64,000 bases of DNA. Origin: Streptomyces hoynatensis (GTDB taxonomy: Bacteria; Actinomycetota; Actinomycetes; Streptomycetales; Streptomycetaceae). Position numbers and translations under genes: made by a program. This document shows positions 11,740-21,466 of the stretch, one piece after another. Location of the stretch: assembly GCF_003626535.1 (NCBI RefSeq), contig NZ_RBAL01000005.1, forward strand, positions 62,001 to 126,000. Direction: 5' to 3'. Numbering within the stretch: position 1 is the stretch's first letter; the number at the start of each line of letters is the position of its first letter. Below the pieces are notes generated by a model. It was given only the letters and a program-made list of their open reading frames with translations. It had not been told where the DNA came from and made no database searches.

Positions 11740-11782
11740 CTGGACGAGGTGCGCCGTACCCAGCCCCACGACAAGACGGCGC
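11740..11782 (+). promoter_or_regulatory. Guanidine-III riboswitch (ykkC-III class)
   Basis: The segment fits the guanidine-III pseudoknot. CTGG (11740-11743) pairs with CCAG (11760-11763). GCGCCGT (11751-11757) in the enclosed strand pairs perfectly with ACGGCGC (11776-11782). The conserved strings GACGAGGTGCGCCGTACC and GACAAGACGGCGC match what I know of the Thermobifida aptamer almost base for base. The ribosome site GGGGAG begins 1 nt after the second pseudoknot strand, so ligand binding could directly expose or hide it. It precedes a SugE/Gdx-type SMR exporter, the classic target of guanidine riboswitches. Confidence 0.93.
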
Positions 11783-11794
11783 GGGGAGTCCTCC

Positions 11795-12109
11795 ATGGCA
11801 TGGGTTGTTCTCGTGGTCTCCGGCGTGCTCGAGGCGGTGTGGGCCACGGCCCTCGGGAAGTCGGCGGGGCTCAGCCGCCTGGTGCCCGACGTCGTCTTCG
11901 GCGCCGGCCTCGCGCTGAGCATGGCCGGCCTCGCCTTCGCCCTGCGGACCGTGCCGGTCGGCACCGGCTACGCGGTCTGGGTCGGCACGGGCGCGGCCTG
12001 CACCGCCGCCTACGCGATGCTGGTGGGCGACGAGCCGGCCAGTGTGCTGAAGCTCGCTCTCCTGCTGGGGATCGTCGCCTGCGTGATCGGGCTGAAGCTG
12101 GCCGAATGA
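11795..12109 (+). CDS. sugE: Guanidinium exporter, SMR family (Gdx/SugE type)
   Basis: A 104-residue protein with four hydrophobic segments, the normal SMR size. Glu13 in VSGVLEAVWATALGKS is the proton/substrate-coupling glutamate. The sequence around it and the middle segment (GTGYAVWVGTG) fit the SugE/Gdx subtype rather than EmrE. Gdx proteins work as antiparallel dimers exporting guanidinium against protons. The upstream guanidine-III riboswitch independently supports the substrate. The ATG at 11795 follows GGGGAG by 6 nt. Its stop is 10 bp from the end of the convergent ThrE-type gene. Confidence 0.95.
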   Translation: MAWVVLVVSGVLEAVWATALGKSAGLSRLVPDVVFGAGLALSMAGLAFALRTVPVGTGYAVWVGTGAACTAAYAMLVGDEPASVLKLALLLGIVACVIGLKLAE

Positions 12110-12119
12110 CCCCGCCCGG

Positions 12120-13727
12120 TCAGAAGCCGCGGGTGCGCTTGGCGCCACGGCGGCCGAGCGGGGCGGCCTGGCCCGGAATCCGGATGAACAGGCGGGCCAT
12201 CTCGCCGCCCAGGTTCACCCCGATGGCTATGGCCAGGGCCAGGGTGACGGCGGTCAGCAGGTTCTGGATGCCGGCGTCCACGTTGCCCTGCGCGAAGCCG
12301 AGCAGCCCGAGGTAGACCGCGCTGCCCGGCAGCAGCGGGCCGATGGCCGCGGTGACGTAGGGCAGCGACGAGGTGGACCGGTACCTGGCCAGCAGCTGGC
12401 CGAAGAGGCCGACCATCCCGGCGCCGACGGCCGTCGCGGCGAACGGCGAGAGCCGGGCCGTGTCGTGCATCGCGCCGTAGATCAGCCAGGCCACCCCGCC
12501 GTTGAGGGTGGCGGGGATGACGCTGGGCCGCGCCTGCTGGAGCAGCACGCAGAACGTCAGCGAGAGCAGCAGCGCGGCGCCGAGCTGGAGCGTCGGGCGG
12601 GTGGCGCGGTCCAGCACGTCGGGGTCGAGGCTGACCCCCGAGGTCTCGCCGACGTAGAGCACGGCGAGCACGCCGCAGACGATGCCGACGCTGAGGTAGA
12701 CCACCTCCAGGAGGCGGGCCGAGGCGGTCAGGTAGTAGCCCGTCAGGCCGTCCTGTACCCCGGCGACCAGGGCGCGTCCCGGGATCAGCGCGAACAGGCC
12801 GCCGGTGATCATCGCGGCCGCCTGCCGCTCGTCCGCCCCGCTCGGGTGCACGGCGGCCCACAGGACGCCGACCATGGCCGGGGCCATGGCGGCGGCGACG
12901 AACTGGTAGAACTCCGGCACTCCGCGGCCGGCCGCGAGCCAGGCGAGCCGGTCGCCGAGCATGGCGCCGACCGCGGCCAGCAGGAAGACCTGCCAGTGGC
13001 CGCCGACCAGGGTGCTGGCGGCCCCGGCGAGCAGGCCGCTGGCCAGGGTGAGCTGCCACTTGGTGAACGGGTGCCGGTTGCGCCTGATGGTCGCCAGGCG
13101 CCCGTACGCCTCCTCCAGGGTGACCTCGCCCGAGGAGATGTCGTCGACCAGCCGGAAGACGGCCGCCAGCCGGGTGTAGTCGGTGCCGCGGCGGCGGACG
13201 GTGCGGCTGAGCGAGACCGGCGGGTCCACCAGGGAGGGCTGGTGGGTGACCGAGATGAGGGTGAAGGTGACGGTGACCTCGCTGCGGTCGAGGCCGTAGG
13301 CGTGGGCGACGCCGAACATGGCGGCCTCGACGTCCTCGGCGCCCTCCCCGCCGGCGAGGAGCAGTTCGCCGATGCGGAGCGTCAGGTCGAGCACGCGCGG
13401 CACGGATATCGGGGCCTCGTCCTCGCCCTGCGGCACCCGCTCCGGCGCGGGCCGCTCGGCCAGCGGGAGCCGCACCAGGCTGCGCATCCGGTCCTGCCAG
13501 GGGGCGTTCCGCAGCCCTGCGGGCGCGGGTATGCCCTGGGCGGGCGTGAACTCGCTGCGCGGCGCGGGCCGCGGCGCCACGGTCAGCCCCTCGGGCACGG
13601 CGAACTCCGAGGTGGGGTGCTCCTGCTCGGCCGCGGGTGCGGCGAGTCCCTCGGGAATGGCGAAGCCCGAGGTCGTCTCCTGGTCCACCGGCTCTTCGAC
13701 CCCAGGACGCCTGCTCTCCCCGGCCAC
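12120..13727 (-). CDS. ThrE-type threonine/serine exporter family membrane protein with N-terminal repeats
   Basis: 535 residues. The C-terminal 400 have about ten hydrophobic segments in the ThrE arrangement: a cytoplasmic domain (LDLTLRIGELLLAGGEGAEDVEAA) followed by two blocks of five segments. The family exports small amino acids in Corynebacterium; substrate here is not readable. Residues 1-105 form a hydrophilic extension holding three related units: SGFAIPEGLAAP, SEFAVPEGLTVAP and SEFTPAQGIPAP. GTG at 13727 follows GGGAGGAG at about 10 nt. Convergent with the SMR exporter. ThrE-like genes beside ppa are common in Streptomyces as far as I recall. Confidence 0.9.
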   Translation of the reverse strand: MAGESRRPGVEEPVDQETTSGFAIPEGLAAPAAEQEHPTSEFAVPEGLTVAPRPAPRSEFTPAQGIPAPAGLRNAPWQDRMRSLVRLPLAERPAPERVPQGEDEAPISVPRVLDLTLRIGELLLAGGEGAEDVEAAMFGVAHAYGLDRSEVTVTFTLISVTHQPSLVDPPVSLSRTVRRRGTDYTRLAAVFRLVDDISSGEVTLEEAYGRLATIRRNRHPFTKWQLTLASGLLAGAASTLVGGHWQVFLLAAVGAMLGDRLAWLAAGRGVPEFYQFVAAAMAPAMVGVLWAAVHPSGADERQAAAMITGGLFALIPGRALVAGVQDGLTGYYLTASARLLEVVYLSVGIVCGVLAVLYVGETSGVSLDPDVLDRATRPTLQLGAALLLSLTFCVLLQQARPSVIPATLNGGVAWLIYGAMHDTARLSPFAATAVGAGMVGLFGQLLARYRSTSSLPYVTAAIGPLLPGSAVYLGLLGFAQGNVDAGIQNLLTAVTLALAIAIGVNLGGEMARLFIRIPGQAAPLGRRGAKRTRGF

Positions 13728-13976
13728 GCCCGCCGTACTCCTCCCTGTCGTGGCCGGTCCCGCCCCAGCCCCTCACCGCGAGGATAAAACCACCCGGAGT
13801 GCCTCCGGGTACCTCCGCGGCAGGGATCACACACCCTCTTTCCCGCGGGCCCGCGCGGGACTTTCGCCCCCGCCCGGCCTCCCGCCTGGCGCCGGGTGGC
13901 GGAGGCCGGGGTGGGAGACTCGTGATCTCCGCCTCCGGCGTGGGCGGGCGGACGGGCGCAGAAGGGCGGCTGGTCG

Positions 13977-14588
13977 ATGTCGGTCATTCGGCTCCTGGTG
14001 CTGGGGGCGGTGCGGCAGCACGGGCGGGCGCACGGCTACCAGGTCCGCAACGACCTCGAGTTCTGGGGCGCGCACCGCTGGTCGAACGCCAAGCCGGGGT
14101 CGATCTACCACGCGCTGAAGCAGATGGCGAAGGAGGGCCTGCTGCTGGCGCACGAGACGGCCCCGAGCCCGGCGGGCGGCCCGCCGCGCACCGAGTACGA
14201 GCTGACCGCGGCGGGCGAGGAGGCGTACCTGGAGCTGCTGCGCGCCTCGCTGCGGGCCCACGACCAGCGGATCGACGTGCTCACCTGCGGCGTGGGCTTC
14301 CTGGTCGACCTGCCGCGGCGGGAGGCGGTGGCGCTGCTGCGGGAGCGGGTGGCCCGGCTGGAGGCGTGGCGGGAGGAGGTGGGCGCGGAGTGGACGCCGC
14401 AGGACCCGCCCGCCGGGTGGGGGCACATCGGGGAGATCATGCGGCTGTGGGTGCACCACGCGGAGTGCAGCGCGGAGTGGACGCGCGGCCTGATCGAACG
14501 GCTGGAGCAGGGCGCGTACGTGATGGCGGGTGAGGGGGAGCGCAGCGTGGAGGTGCTGCCCGAAGGCGAGCCGAACCCCTTCGGCTGA
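13977..14588 (+). CDS. PadR family transcriptional regulator
   Basis: 203 residues. The N-terminal winged helix is typical of PadR (VIRLLVLGAVRQHGRAHGYQVRNDL, then KPGSIYHALKQMAKEGLL and TEYELTAAGEEA), and a C-terminal alpha-helical dimerisation region follows. PadR proteins repress detoxification or exporter genes and respond to small molecules. The nearest neighbours are a divergent ThrE-type gene 250 bp away and a convergent XRE regulator, so the target is not obvious. ATG at 13977 is preceded by GAAGGGCGG. I see no clear operator. Confidence 0.92.
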   Translation: MSVIRLLVLGAVRQHGRAHGYQVRNDLEFWGAHRWSNAKPGSIYHALKQMAKEGLLLAHETAPSPAGGPPRTEYELTAAGEEAYLELLRASLRAHDQRIDVLTCGVGFLVDLPRREAVALLRERVARLEAWREEVGAEWTPQDPPAGWGHIGEIMRLWVHHAECSAEWTRGLIERLEQGAYVMAGEGERSVEVLPEGEPNPFG

Positions 14589-14629
14589 GGCGCCGGCCGG
14601 CGGGCCTGGCCCGCGGCCCCGGCCGGCGG

Positions 14630-15535
14630 TCAGAGCGCGCGGCGCAGCTCGGTCAGCAGCTGCCGGGTGGCGGCGACGTCGAGGGCCGACTCGGCCAGGC
14701 GGTCGAGCACGTCCTGGTAGGCGGCGACCTCCTCGCCCTTGTCGAGGTACAGGGCGCCGGTGAGCTGCTCCAGGTAGACCAGGTCGGGGATCTCGTGCTC
14801 GGCGAAGCGCAGCAGCGTGAACGCCCCGGACTCGGCGACGTGCCCGCCCTGCGCGAACGGCACCACCTGGAGGGTGACGTTGGGGTACTCGGAGTAGGCG
14901 AGCAGGGCCCGCAGTTGCTCGTCCATCACGGCGTGGCCGCCGTACTGGCGGCGGAGCGCGGCCTCGTCGAGGATGCAGTGCAGGTGCGGGGCGTTCTCCG
15001 AGACCAGGAGCTTCTGGCGGCCGAGCCGGAGGGCGATGCGTTTGTCGACCTCGGAGCGGGGCAGGCGTCCGCGGTGACCGCTGACCATCACGGCGTGGGC
15101 GTAGGCCTCGGTCTGGAGGAGACCGTGCACGAACTGCAGCTCGTAGGTGCCGATGCGCTCGGCCGCGGCCTCCAGGCCGATGTAGGTCTGGAACCAGCTG
15201 GGGAGGACGTCGTTGTAGTTGTGCCACCAGCCGGCCTGTCCCGAGGCGCGGGCGAGGCGTAGCAGGGGCTCGCGTTCGTCGTCGTCGGTGACGCCGTAGA
15301 GGGTGAGCAGATCGGCGACGTCGCGCGGCTTGAAGCTCACCCGGCCGAGCTCCATCCTGCTGATCTTGGACTCGGAGGCGCGGATCGAGTAGCCGGCCTC
15401 CTCCCGGGTGACGCCGCGCTCCTCGCGCAGCCGCCGCAGCTGGGAGCCGAGCAGGATGCGGCGAACCATCGAGCCGCCGGCCGAAGCGGGGACGCTTCGC
15501 ACGCTCGTGCTCCCCACGATCTGTTCGGTACTCAT
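14630..15535 (-). CDS. XRE-family regulator with DUF5753 sensor domain (WhiJ-like)
   Basis: 301 residues. The N-terminal helix-turn-helix (LGSQLRRLREERGVTREEAGYSIRASESKISRMELG) is followed by the long C-terminal domain typical of the many Streptomyces WhiJ-like regulators (WWHNYNDVLPSWFQTYIGLEAAAERIGTYE). ATG at 15535 is preferred to the GTG two codons upstream because GGAGGG lies 9 nt before it. Genes of this family usually sit with a DUF397 protein and an RsbW-like ATPase; both are present here. A TGCACGTGCA palindrome lies 92 bp upstream, and the same motif precedes the DUF397 gene. Confidence 0.93.
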   Translation of the reverse strand: MSTEQIVGSTSVRSVPASAGGSMVRRILLGSQLRRLREERGVTREEAGYSIRASESKISRMELGRVSFKPRDVADLLTLYGVTDDDEREPLLRLARASGQAGWWHNYNDVLPSWFQTYIGLEAAAERIGTYELQFVHGLLQTEAYAHAVMVSGHRGRLPRSEVDKRIALRLGRQKLLVSENAPHLHCILDEAALRRQYGGHAVMDEQLRALLAYSEYPNVTLQVVPFAQGGHVAESGAFTLLRFAEHEIPDLVYLEQLTGALYLDKGEEVAAYQDVLDRLAESALDVAATRQLLTELRRAL

Positions 15536-15626
15536 TCGCACACACCCTCCACTTCCGACGAGACGAAGTCTGCCATCTTCACGTGCCGTTGGGTGCCCAC
15601 GTGATTACAGTCAATCAAAATTTTTC

Positions 15627-15654
15627 ATGCACGTGCATCTGCCCTTGCATTTGC
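15627..15654. promoter_or_regulatory. Palindromic operator candidate upstream of the WhiJ-like gene
   Basis: Contains the perfect 12-bp palindrome ATGCACGTGCAT (15627-15638) followed by CTGCCC and TTGCATTTGC. It sits in an unusually AT-rich patch between the divergent XRE and ATPase genes. A near copy lies upstream of the DUF397 gene at 16773-16802. Likely operator for the WhiJ-like protein; inferred from repetition and place. Confidence 0.6.
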
Positions 15655-15811
15655 CGTGAGCGTTGGGAAGCATGAGCCCTGCGCGCTGGGAACCGGTGCG
15701 TCAGCACGACCCTGCCGCGATCACAGCCGGGGCAGGCACGGGGGATGGCTTCGGGTATGTCAGCCCTCGTACGAGACGAGTGCCGTCGCCGTAAGCCAGG
15801 AGTGCCGCGTC

Positions 15812-16381
15812 ATGGGAACCAAAGGACTGCCCATGCTCGACCAGTTAGGGCAACCGTTCCCACCCGTCGACCCGCGGACGCTGGCCGGCACCGCGACCCT
15901 CGGCCTCTCTCCCCGGCCGGAATCGGTGCGCCGCGCCCGCGACTTCACGCGCAACACCCTGTACGGCTGGCGGCTGCCCGAGCAGTTCGACGCGGTCTCG
16001 CTCGTCGTCTCGGAGCTGGTGACCAACGCGCTGCGCCACGGCCTCGCCACCCGGCAGGTGCCGGCGCAGGGCCCTTCGCCCTCCCGCGCGCCGCAGACCG
16101 CCCCCGCCGCTCCCGCGGTCCCGGCACAGGCGGTGTCTTCCGCATCCCCGGGCGCGCAGACGGCGGCCGTCGAGCTCGAACTCATGCTGTGCGCACGCCG
16201 GTTGATATGCGCGGTGCAGGATCCGAGCGCCTCGGCCCCGCGCGTGGGGGACATGGACGGCGCGGCCGAGTCGGGACGCGGACTCCACCTGGTGGAGTGT
16301 TTCAGCGACGGCTGGGGCTGGCGCCGGCTGACCGGCGAGCGGCGCGGCAAGGTGGTCTGGGCGGTCTTCCAGCTCGGCTGA
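15812..16381 (+). CDS. RsbW-like ATP-binding (HATPase_c) regulatory protein
   Basis: 189 residues. The GHKL fold is recognisable: N-box VVSELVTNALRHG and a G-box region DMDGAAESGRGLHLVECFSDGWGWR. Such small ATPases act as anti-sigma kinases or partners of WhiJ-type regulators. An Ala/Pro/Ser/Gln-rich insert of about 45 residues (roughly 87-130) splits the domain between N- and G-boxes, longer than usual for the family. ATG at 15812 follows AGGAG by 9 nt; the frame is open upstream to 15656 without a supported start. It is divergent from the XRE regulator and convergent with the DUF397 gene. Confidence 0.9.
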   Translation: MGTKGLPMLDQLGQPFPPVDPRTLAGTATLGLSPRPESVRRARDFTRNTLYGWRLPEQFDAVSLVVSELVTNALRHGLATRQVPAQGPSPSRAPQTAPAAPAVPAQAVSSASPGAQTAAVELELMLCARRLICAVQDPSASAPRVGDMDGAAESGRGLHLVECFSDGWGWRRLTGERRGKVVWAVFQLG

Positions 16382-16410
16382 CGCCCCCGATGCGCCCCCT
16401 GGGCGCCCGT

Positions 16411-16459
16411 CAGCCGATGGCGGCCCCTTCAGCCGATGGCGGCCCCTTCAGCCGATGAG
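16411..16459. repeat. 19-bp tandem repeat at the 3' end of the DUF397 gene
   Basis: Unit CAGCCGATGGCGGCCCCTT occurs at 16411-16429 and 16430-16448; a truncated third copy (CAGCCGATGAG) from 16449 is the true end of the DUF397 coding region. The tandem looks like a local duplication of that end into the intergenic space. Confidence 0.85.
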
Positions 16460-16684
16460 ATGGTCGAACTCGCCGTCTTTCACACCCCGCAGCAGTGCTT
16501 CCACCTCTGCCGGGGTGTAGACCAGCGCGGGCCCGTCGGGGAACCGTGAATTGCGAACGGCTACGTCCCCGCTGGGCAGTTTCGCGAACTCCGCACAGGT
16601 GCCCTGTGAGTTGCTGTGGCTGCTCTTGAACCACACCACGTTCCGGAGCTCATGTGCGGCCATGCCGTTGTAAGCGTCGGGCAA
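16448..16684 (-). CDS. DUF397 family small protein (WhiJ-module partner)
   Basis: 78 residues from a TTG start at 16684, chosen because GGGAGAG lies about 5 nt upstream; the alternative ATG at 16663 lacks a site. The DUF397 signature is clear: VVWFKSSHSNSQGTCAEFAKL, then VAVRNSRFPDGPALVYTPAEVEALL and a Lys/Asp/Glu end. These small proteins are encoded beside WhiJ-like XRE regulators and are thought to modulate them; the molecular role is poorly known. A TGCACGTGCA operator candidate lies about 107 bp upstream, matching that of the XRE gene, with a TATGAT hexamer at 16772-16767 as a possible -10. Confidence 0.9.
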   Translation of the reverse strand: MPDAYNGMAAHELRNVVWFKSSHSNSQGTCAEFAKLPSGDVAVRNSRFPDGPALVYTPAEVEALLRGVKDGEFDHLIG

Positions 16685-16772
16685 CGGTCTCTCCCGGGTC
16701 GCGCGAGTGGTGCAACGAGAGCCCCACACGCACGCGTGGGACTCAACTACCGCCGATCATAACGTCGTTCAA

Positions 16773-16802
16773 TTGCATCTGCACGGGATAATGCACGTGC
16801 AC
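16773..16802. promoter_or_regulatory. Second copy of the WhiJ-module operator candidate
   Basis: TTGCATCTGCAC, a short spacer, then ATGCACGTGCAC (16791-16802). It shares the palindrome core TGCACGTGCA and the flanking TGCATCTGC string with the element at 15627-15654, in the same AT-rich setting, and sits near the -35 position of a TATGAT promoter for the DUF397 gene. Confidence 0.6.
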
Positions 16803-16963
16803 GACGCGCTGTCGCCGTTCCGTCACGGCAGCGGCACAACAATGCCCCTCTAGCCCTGCTTGAGACGCGGTGGGCCGCCCGGTGGTTCCCGCGCGAGGCG
16901 GCGCGCCGCCAGGACCGCGGCCCGCGCGCGGGTCGCGCGGGCGCGGCCGGGCGCCCGCGCAGC

Positions 16964-19111
<2,148 letters not shown>

Positions 19112-19202
19112 CAGCTCCGCCGCCCTTTGACCTCTCGCCTCAACCGCCACGGCCACCATAGGCGCCGGGAAGGACACGGCAGGGCCCGTCCGCGGATTCG
19201 GC

Positions 19203-19808
19203 TCAGGACGCCCGGGCGAGCAGGTCCTCCACGTAGGGGAAGCGTGCCACGGCCGGCTCGGTGGCGAAGAAGGTCTCCGCCCTGGCCATCGCCCCCTCGT
19301 CGGCGAGCACGTCGCCCGGCCTGCTGCCGCTGCCGAGCAGCACCCCGCCGAACCGCATGCCGAAGTAGGCCGCCGAATGGTGCAGCGTGCCGATCAGGGG
19401 CGCGGCCACCTCCGGCTCCCGGTGGGCGTGCGCGGTGACCCCCCACAGCGTGCGGCGGGCCATCTCCGCGCGGAAGGAGACGCCGGGCAGCCGCAGCCAG
19501 CCCGACCAGTGGTCCAGCAGGCGCTTGGTGGGCGTGCTGACCGAGTACCAGTACAGCGGCGAGGCGATCACCAGGTCGGTGGCGGCGAGGGTGGCCGCGA
19601 GGAGCATCGCCTCGGCGCCCTCGGGGGCGGGTGGCTCGCCGCCGTGCCGCCGGTCCTCGAAGTCGGGCAGGGGGTGCTCGGCCAGCCGCAGCCACCGCTG
19701 CGCCGTCCCCGCGGGCAGCCGCCCGGCCGCCTCGCGGGCGAGCAGTTCGGTGTTGCCGCCGGGCCGGGTGCTGCCGAGCAGGAAGAGGAAGGAACGGGCG
19801 CCGCTCAT
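19203..19808 (-). CDS. NADPH-dependent FMN reductase / flavodoxin-fold oxidoreductase
   Basis: 201 residues. The N-terminal phosphate-binding loop LGSTRPGGNTELLAREA and the FMN-ring segment ASPLYWYSVSTPTKRLLDHWSGW identify the flavodoxin-like NADPH:FMN reductase superfamily. It probably reduces quinones or supplies reduced flavin in the cytoplasm; the partner is unknown. ATG at 19808 follows GGGGGA, and the long Pro-rich frame upstream is not part of the gene. It lies between recQ and the zinc-related pair, all on the minus strand, with 91 and 240 bp gaps, so probably its own unit. Confidence 0.88.
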   Translation of the reverse strand: MSGARSFLFLLGSTRPGGNTELLAREAAGRLPAGTAQRWLRLAEHPLPDFEDRRHGGEPPAPEGAEAMLLAATLAATDLVIASPLYWYSVSTPTKRLLDHWSGWLRLPGVSFRAEMARRTLWGVTAHAHREPEVAAPLIGTLHHSAAYFGMRFGGVLLGSGSRPGDVLADEGAMARAETFFATEPAVARFPYVEDLLARAS

Positions 19809-20048
19809 GAGATCCCCCGGGGGGTGGGCGCGGGCCGGCCCGCGCGAGGACGTGTGCCTGCGGGGCAACGCGCCGGCCGCCGGGGGCATTCCGCGCCGGC
19901 GCGCGGGTGCGGCGGGCGGCCCCCGCCGGGGCGGCGGGGGCCGCGGAGGCCGCGGAGGCGCCGCGGGCGGCAACTCCCGCGCCGGGCGCGTTCGGTGGGG
20001 CGCCACGCGCCGGGCGCGCCGGGACGGGCGCCCGGGCGCCGGGCGCGT

Positions 20049-21197
20049 TCAGGTGGAGACCGGGTCGAGCAGCTCGTCGAACGCCGAGGGCAGCCGCCGC
20101 CACTCCTCGCGCCCCGCCGCGTACTCGCGGTCGGTCAGCAGGCAGGAGGCCAGCAGGCGGCGCAGCCCGGCCGCGTCGAGACCCGGGGCGGTGAACACCA
20201 GGTGCTGCACCCGGTCGCCGAGCTCCGGGTCCCAGTCCATCGCGGCGGCCACCTGCCGCACCGGCGGCACCAGCTCCCAGGCGCTCTCCGGCAGCGCGGC
20301 GAGCCAGGGACCGGCGTTGTCCACGGAGAGCGCGCCCCCCGCGGCGTCCCAGGCGACCAGCGTGTCGGGCCGGTCGGCGAGCCAGAAGCGGCCCCGGCTG
20401 CGCGGCGCGGCGCAGGTCAGCTGCTCGAGCGCCGCGTACAGCCGTCCCGGGTGGAAGGGCCGCCGGTGGCGCCAGACGAGGGTGCTGACCCCGTGCTCCT
20501 CCGCCTCCTGCGGCAGCAGCGCGCTGGCCGGGTGCTGCCTGGCCGCCGCCGCCTCGACGTCGAAGCCGCCGGTGGCCAGGCGCGGATAGGCCTGGTCGGC
20601 GACGTGCACGCGGGCCGCCGTGGGGTGCAGCTGGGTGAGCAGGGCGCGATCGGCCTCGGCCGCCGTCTCCCGCCCGCCCACGAGCGCGAGCACCGGCGCG
20701 TACTCCAGCTGGCGCGCCCAGGTGTCCGCAACCGTGCGCTGGTCGGTCGCCGAGGCGGCGAGGCCGGCGTCGGTCAGGTCGTCCCCGCAGGCGAGGTACG
20801 GCAGGACGAGCGCCGGGTCCACGGCGGTGACCACCCCGGCCAGCCGCAGCCGTTCCCCGGCGTTGGCGGCGATCACCTCGGCCACCGAGCGCGGCTCGAC
20901 CGAGTCCCACAGCTCGACGACCGCCAGCTCGCACATGCCGTCCTCGGCGATCCGGGTCAGCTCGGGCACCAGGTCGGCGCGCACCGCGCAGCAGGCGCAC
21001 TCCTCGCCCACCGGGGTCTCCGCGCCGCGGACCACGCCGTCGGAGTCGCGGACGGTGCGGACGACACGGCCGCGGGCGGTGGCCTCCGCGAGGTCGTGGT
21101 AGAGGGCGAGGCTGCCGGGCACCGCCCGCAGCAGCCGCCACACCGCGGCCCGGCGGGCGTCGGTGTGCAGCCCGCCGACCAGGACGACGGGAAGCAT
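20049..21197 (-). CDS. COG0523/CobW-like protein without a P-loop, paired with rpmE2
   Basis: 382 residues. It keeps the CxCC metal motif (EECACCAVRADLVPEL), the following VVELWDSVEP and TAVDPALVLPYL strings, and the C-terminal CobW region (RRRPFHPGRLYAAL-like, then SRGRFWLADRPD). The position where true G3E GTPases have GxxGxGKT reads GGLHTDARRAAV, so it probably does not bind nucleotide through a Walker A. The start overlaps the rpmE2 stop by 1 nt (TGATG), so the two are coupled. COG0523 proteins beside zinc-free ribosomal paralogues are generally Zur-regulated zinc-starvation factors; that role is inferred here. Confidence 0.88.
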   Translation of the reverse strand: MLPVVLVGGLHTDARRAAVWRLLRAVPGSLALYHDLAEATARGRVVRTVRDSDGVVRGAETPVGEECACCAVRADLVPELTRIAEDGMCELAVVELWDSVEPRSVAEVIAANAGERLRLAGVVTAVDPALVLPYLACGDDLTDAGLAASATDQRTVADTWARQLEYAPVLALVGGRETAAEADRALLTQLHPTAARVHVADQAYPRLATGGFDVEAAAARQHPASALLPQEAEEHGVSTLVWRHRRPFHPGRLYAALEQLTCAAPRSRGRFWLADRPDTLVAWDAAGGALSVDNAGPWLAALPESAWELVPPVRQVAAAMDWDPELGDRVQHLVFTAPGLDAAGLRRLLASCLLTDREYAAGREEWRRLPSAFDELLDPVST

Positions 21198-21466
21198 CAG
21201 CGGCCCCCGCCCTCGGACCCGCCGCGCCTGCCGTAGCGGCGCTCGAAGCGCTCCACGCGGCCCGCGGTGTCGATCACGCGCTTGGTGCCCGTGTAGAAGG
21301 GGTGGCTGGCCGAGGAGGTCTCGACGTCGACCACGGGGTAGGTGTTCCCGTCCTCCCACTCGATCGTCTGGTCACTGGTGGCGGTCGAGCGGGTGAGGAA
21401 GGCGTAGCCCGCGGCCCGGTCGCGGAAGACGACCGGGTGGTAGGGCGGGTGGGTTCCGGACTTCAT
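21197..21466 (-). CDS. rpmE2: Ribosomal protein L31 type B (zinc-independent paralogue)
   Basis: 89 residues. The L31 fold is clear ([16 protein letters not shown], then [12 protein letters not shown]). It lacks the CxxC zinc pair of the housekeeping L31, so this is the C-minus form that replaces the zinc form under zinc limitation and frees zinc. It ends in an Arg/Gly tail. It is translationally coupled to the COG0523-like gene. A Zur-box-like sequence lies about 190 bp upstream. Confidence 0.96.
   Translation of the reverse strand: MKSGTHPPYHPVVFRDRAAGYAFLTRSTATSDQTIEWEDGNTYPVVDVETSSASHPFYTGTKRVIDTAGRVERFERRYGRRGGSEGGGR

Noticed and set aside
12010-13830. 606-residue minus-strand frame overlapping the ThrE-type gene
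   Set aside because: Arg/Gly/Pro-rich frame shadow of the ThrE-type gene with no recognisable motif.
19809-20006. N-terminal Pro-rich extension of the flavin reductase
   Set aside because: Composition is random GC-rich frame; the flavodoxin fold starts at MSGARSFLF with a ribosome site before ATG 19808.
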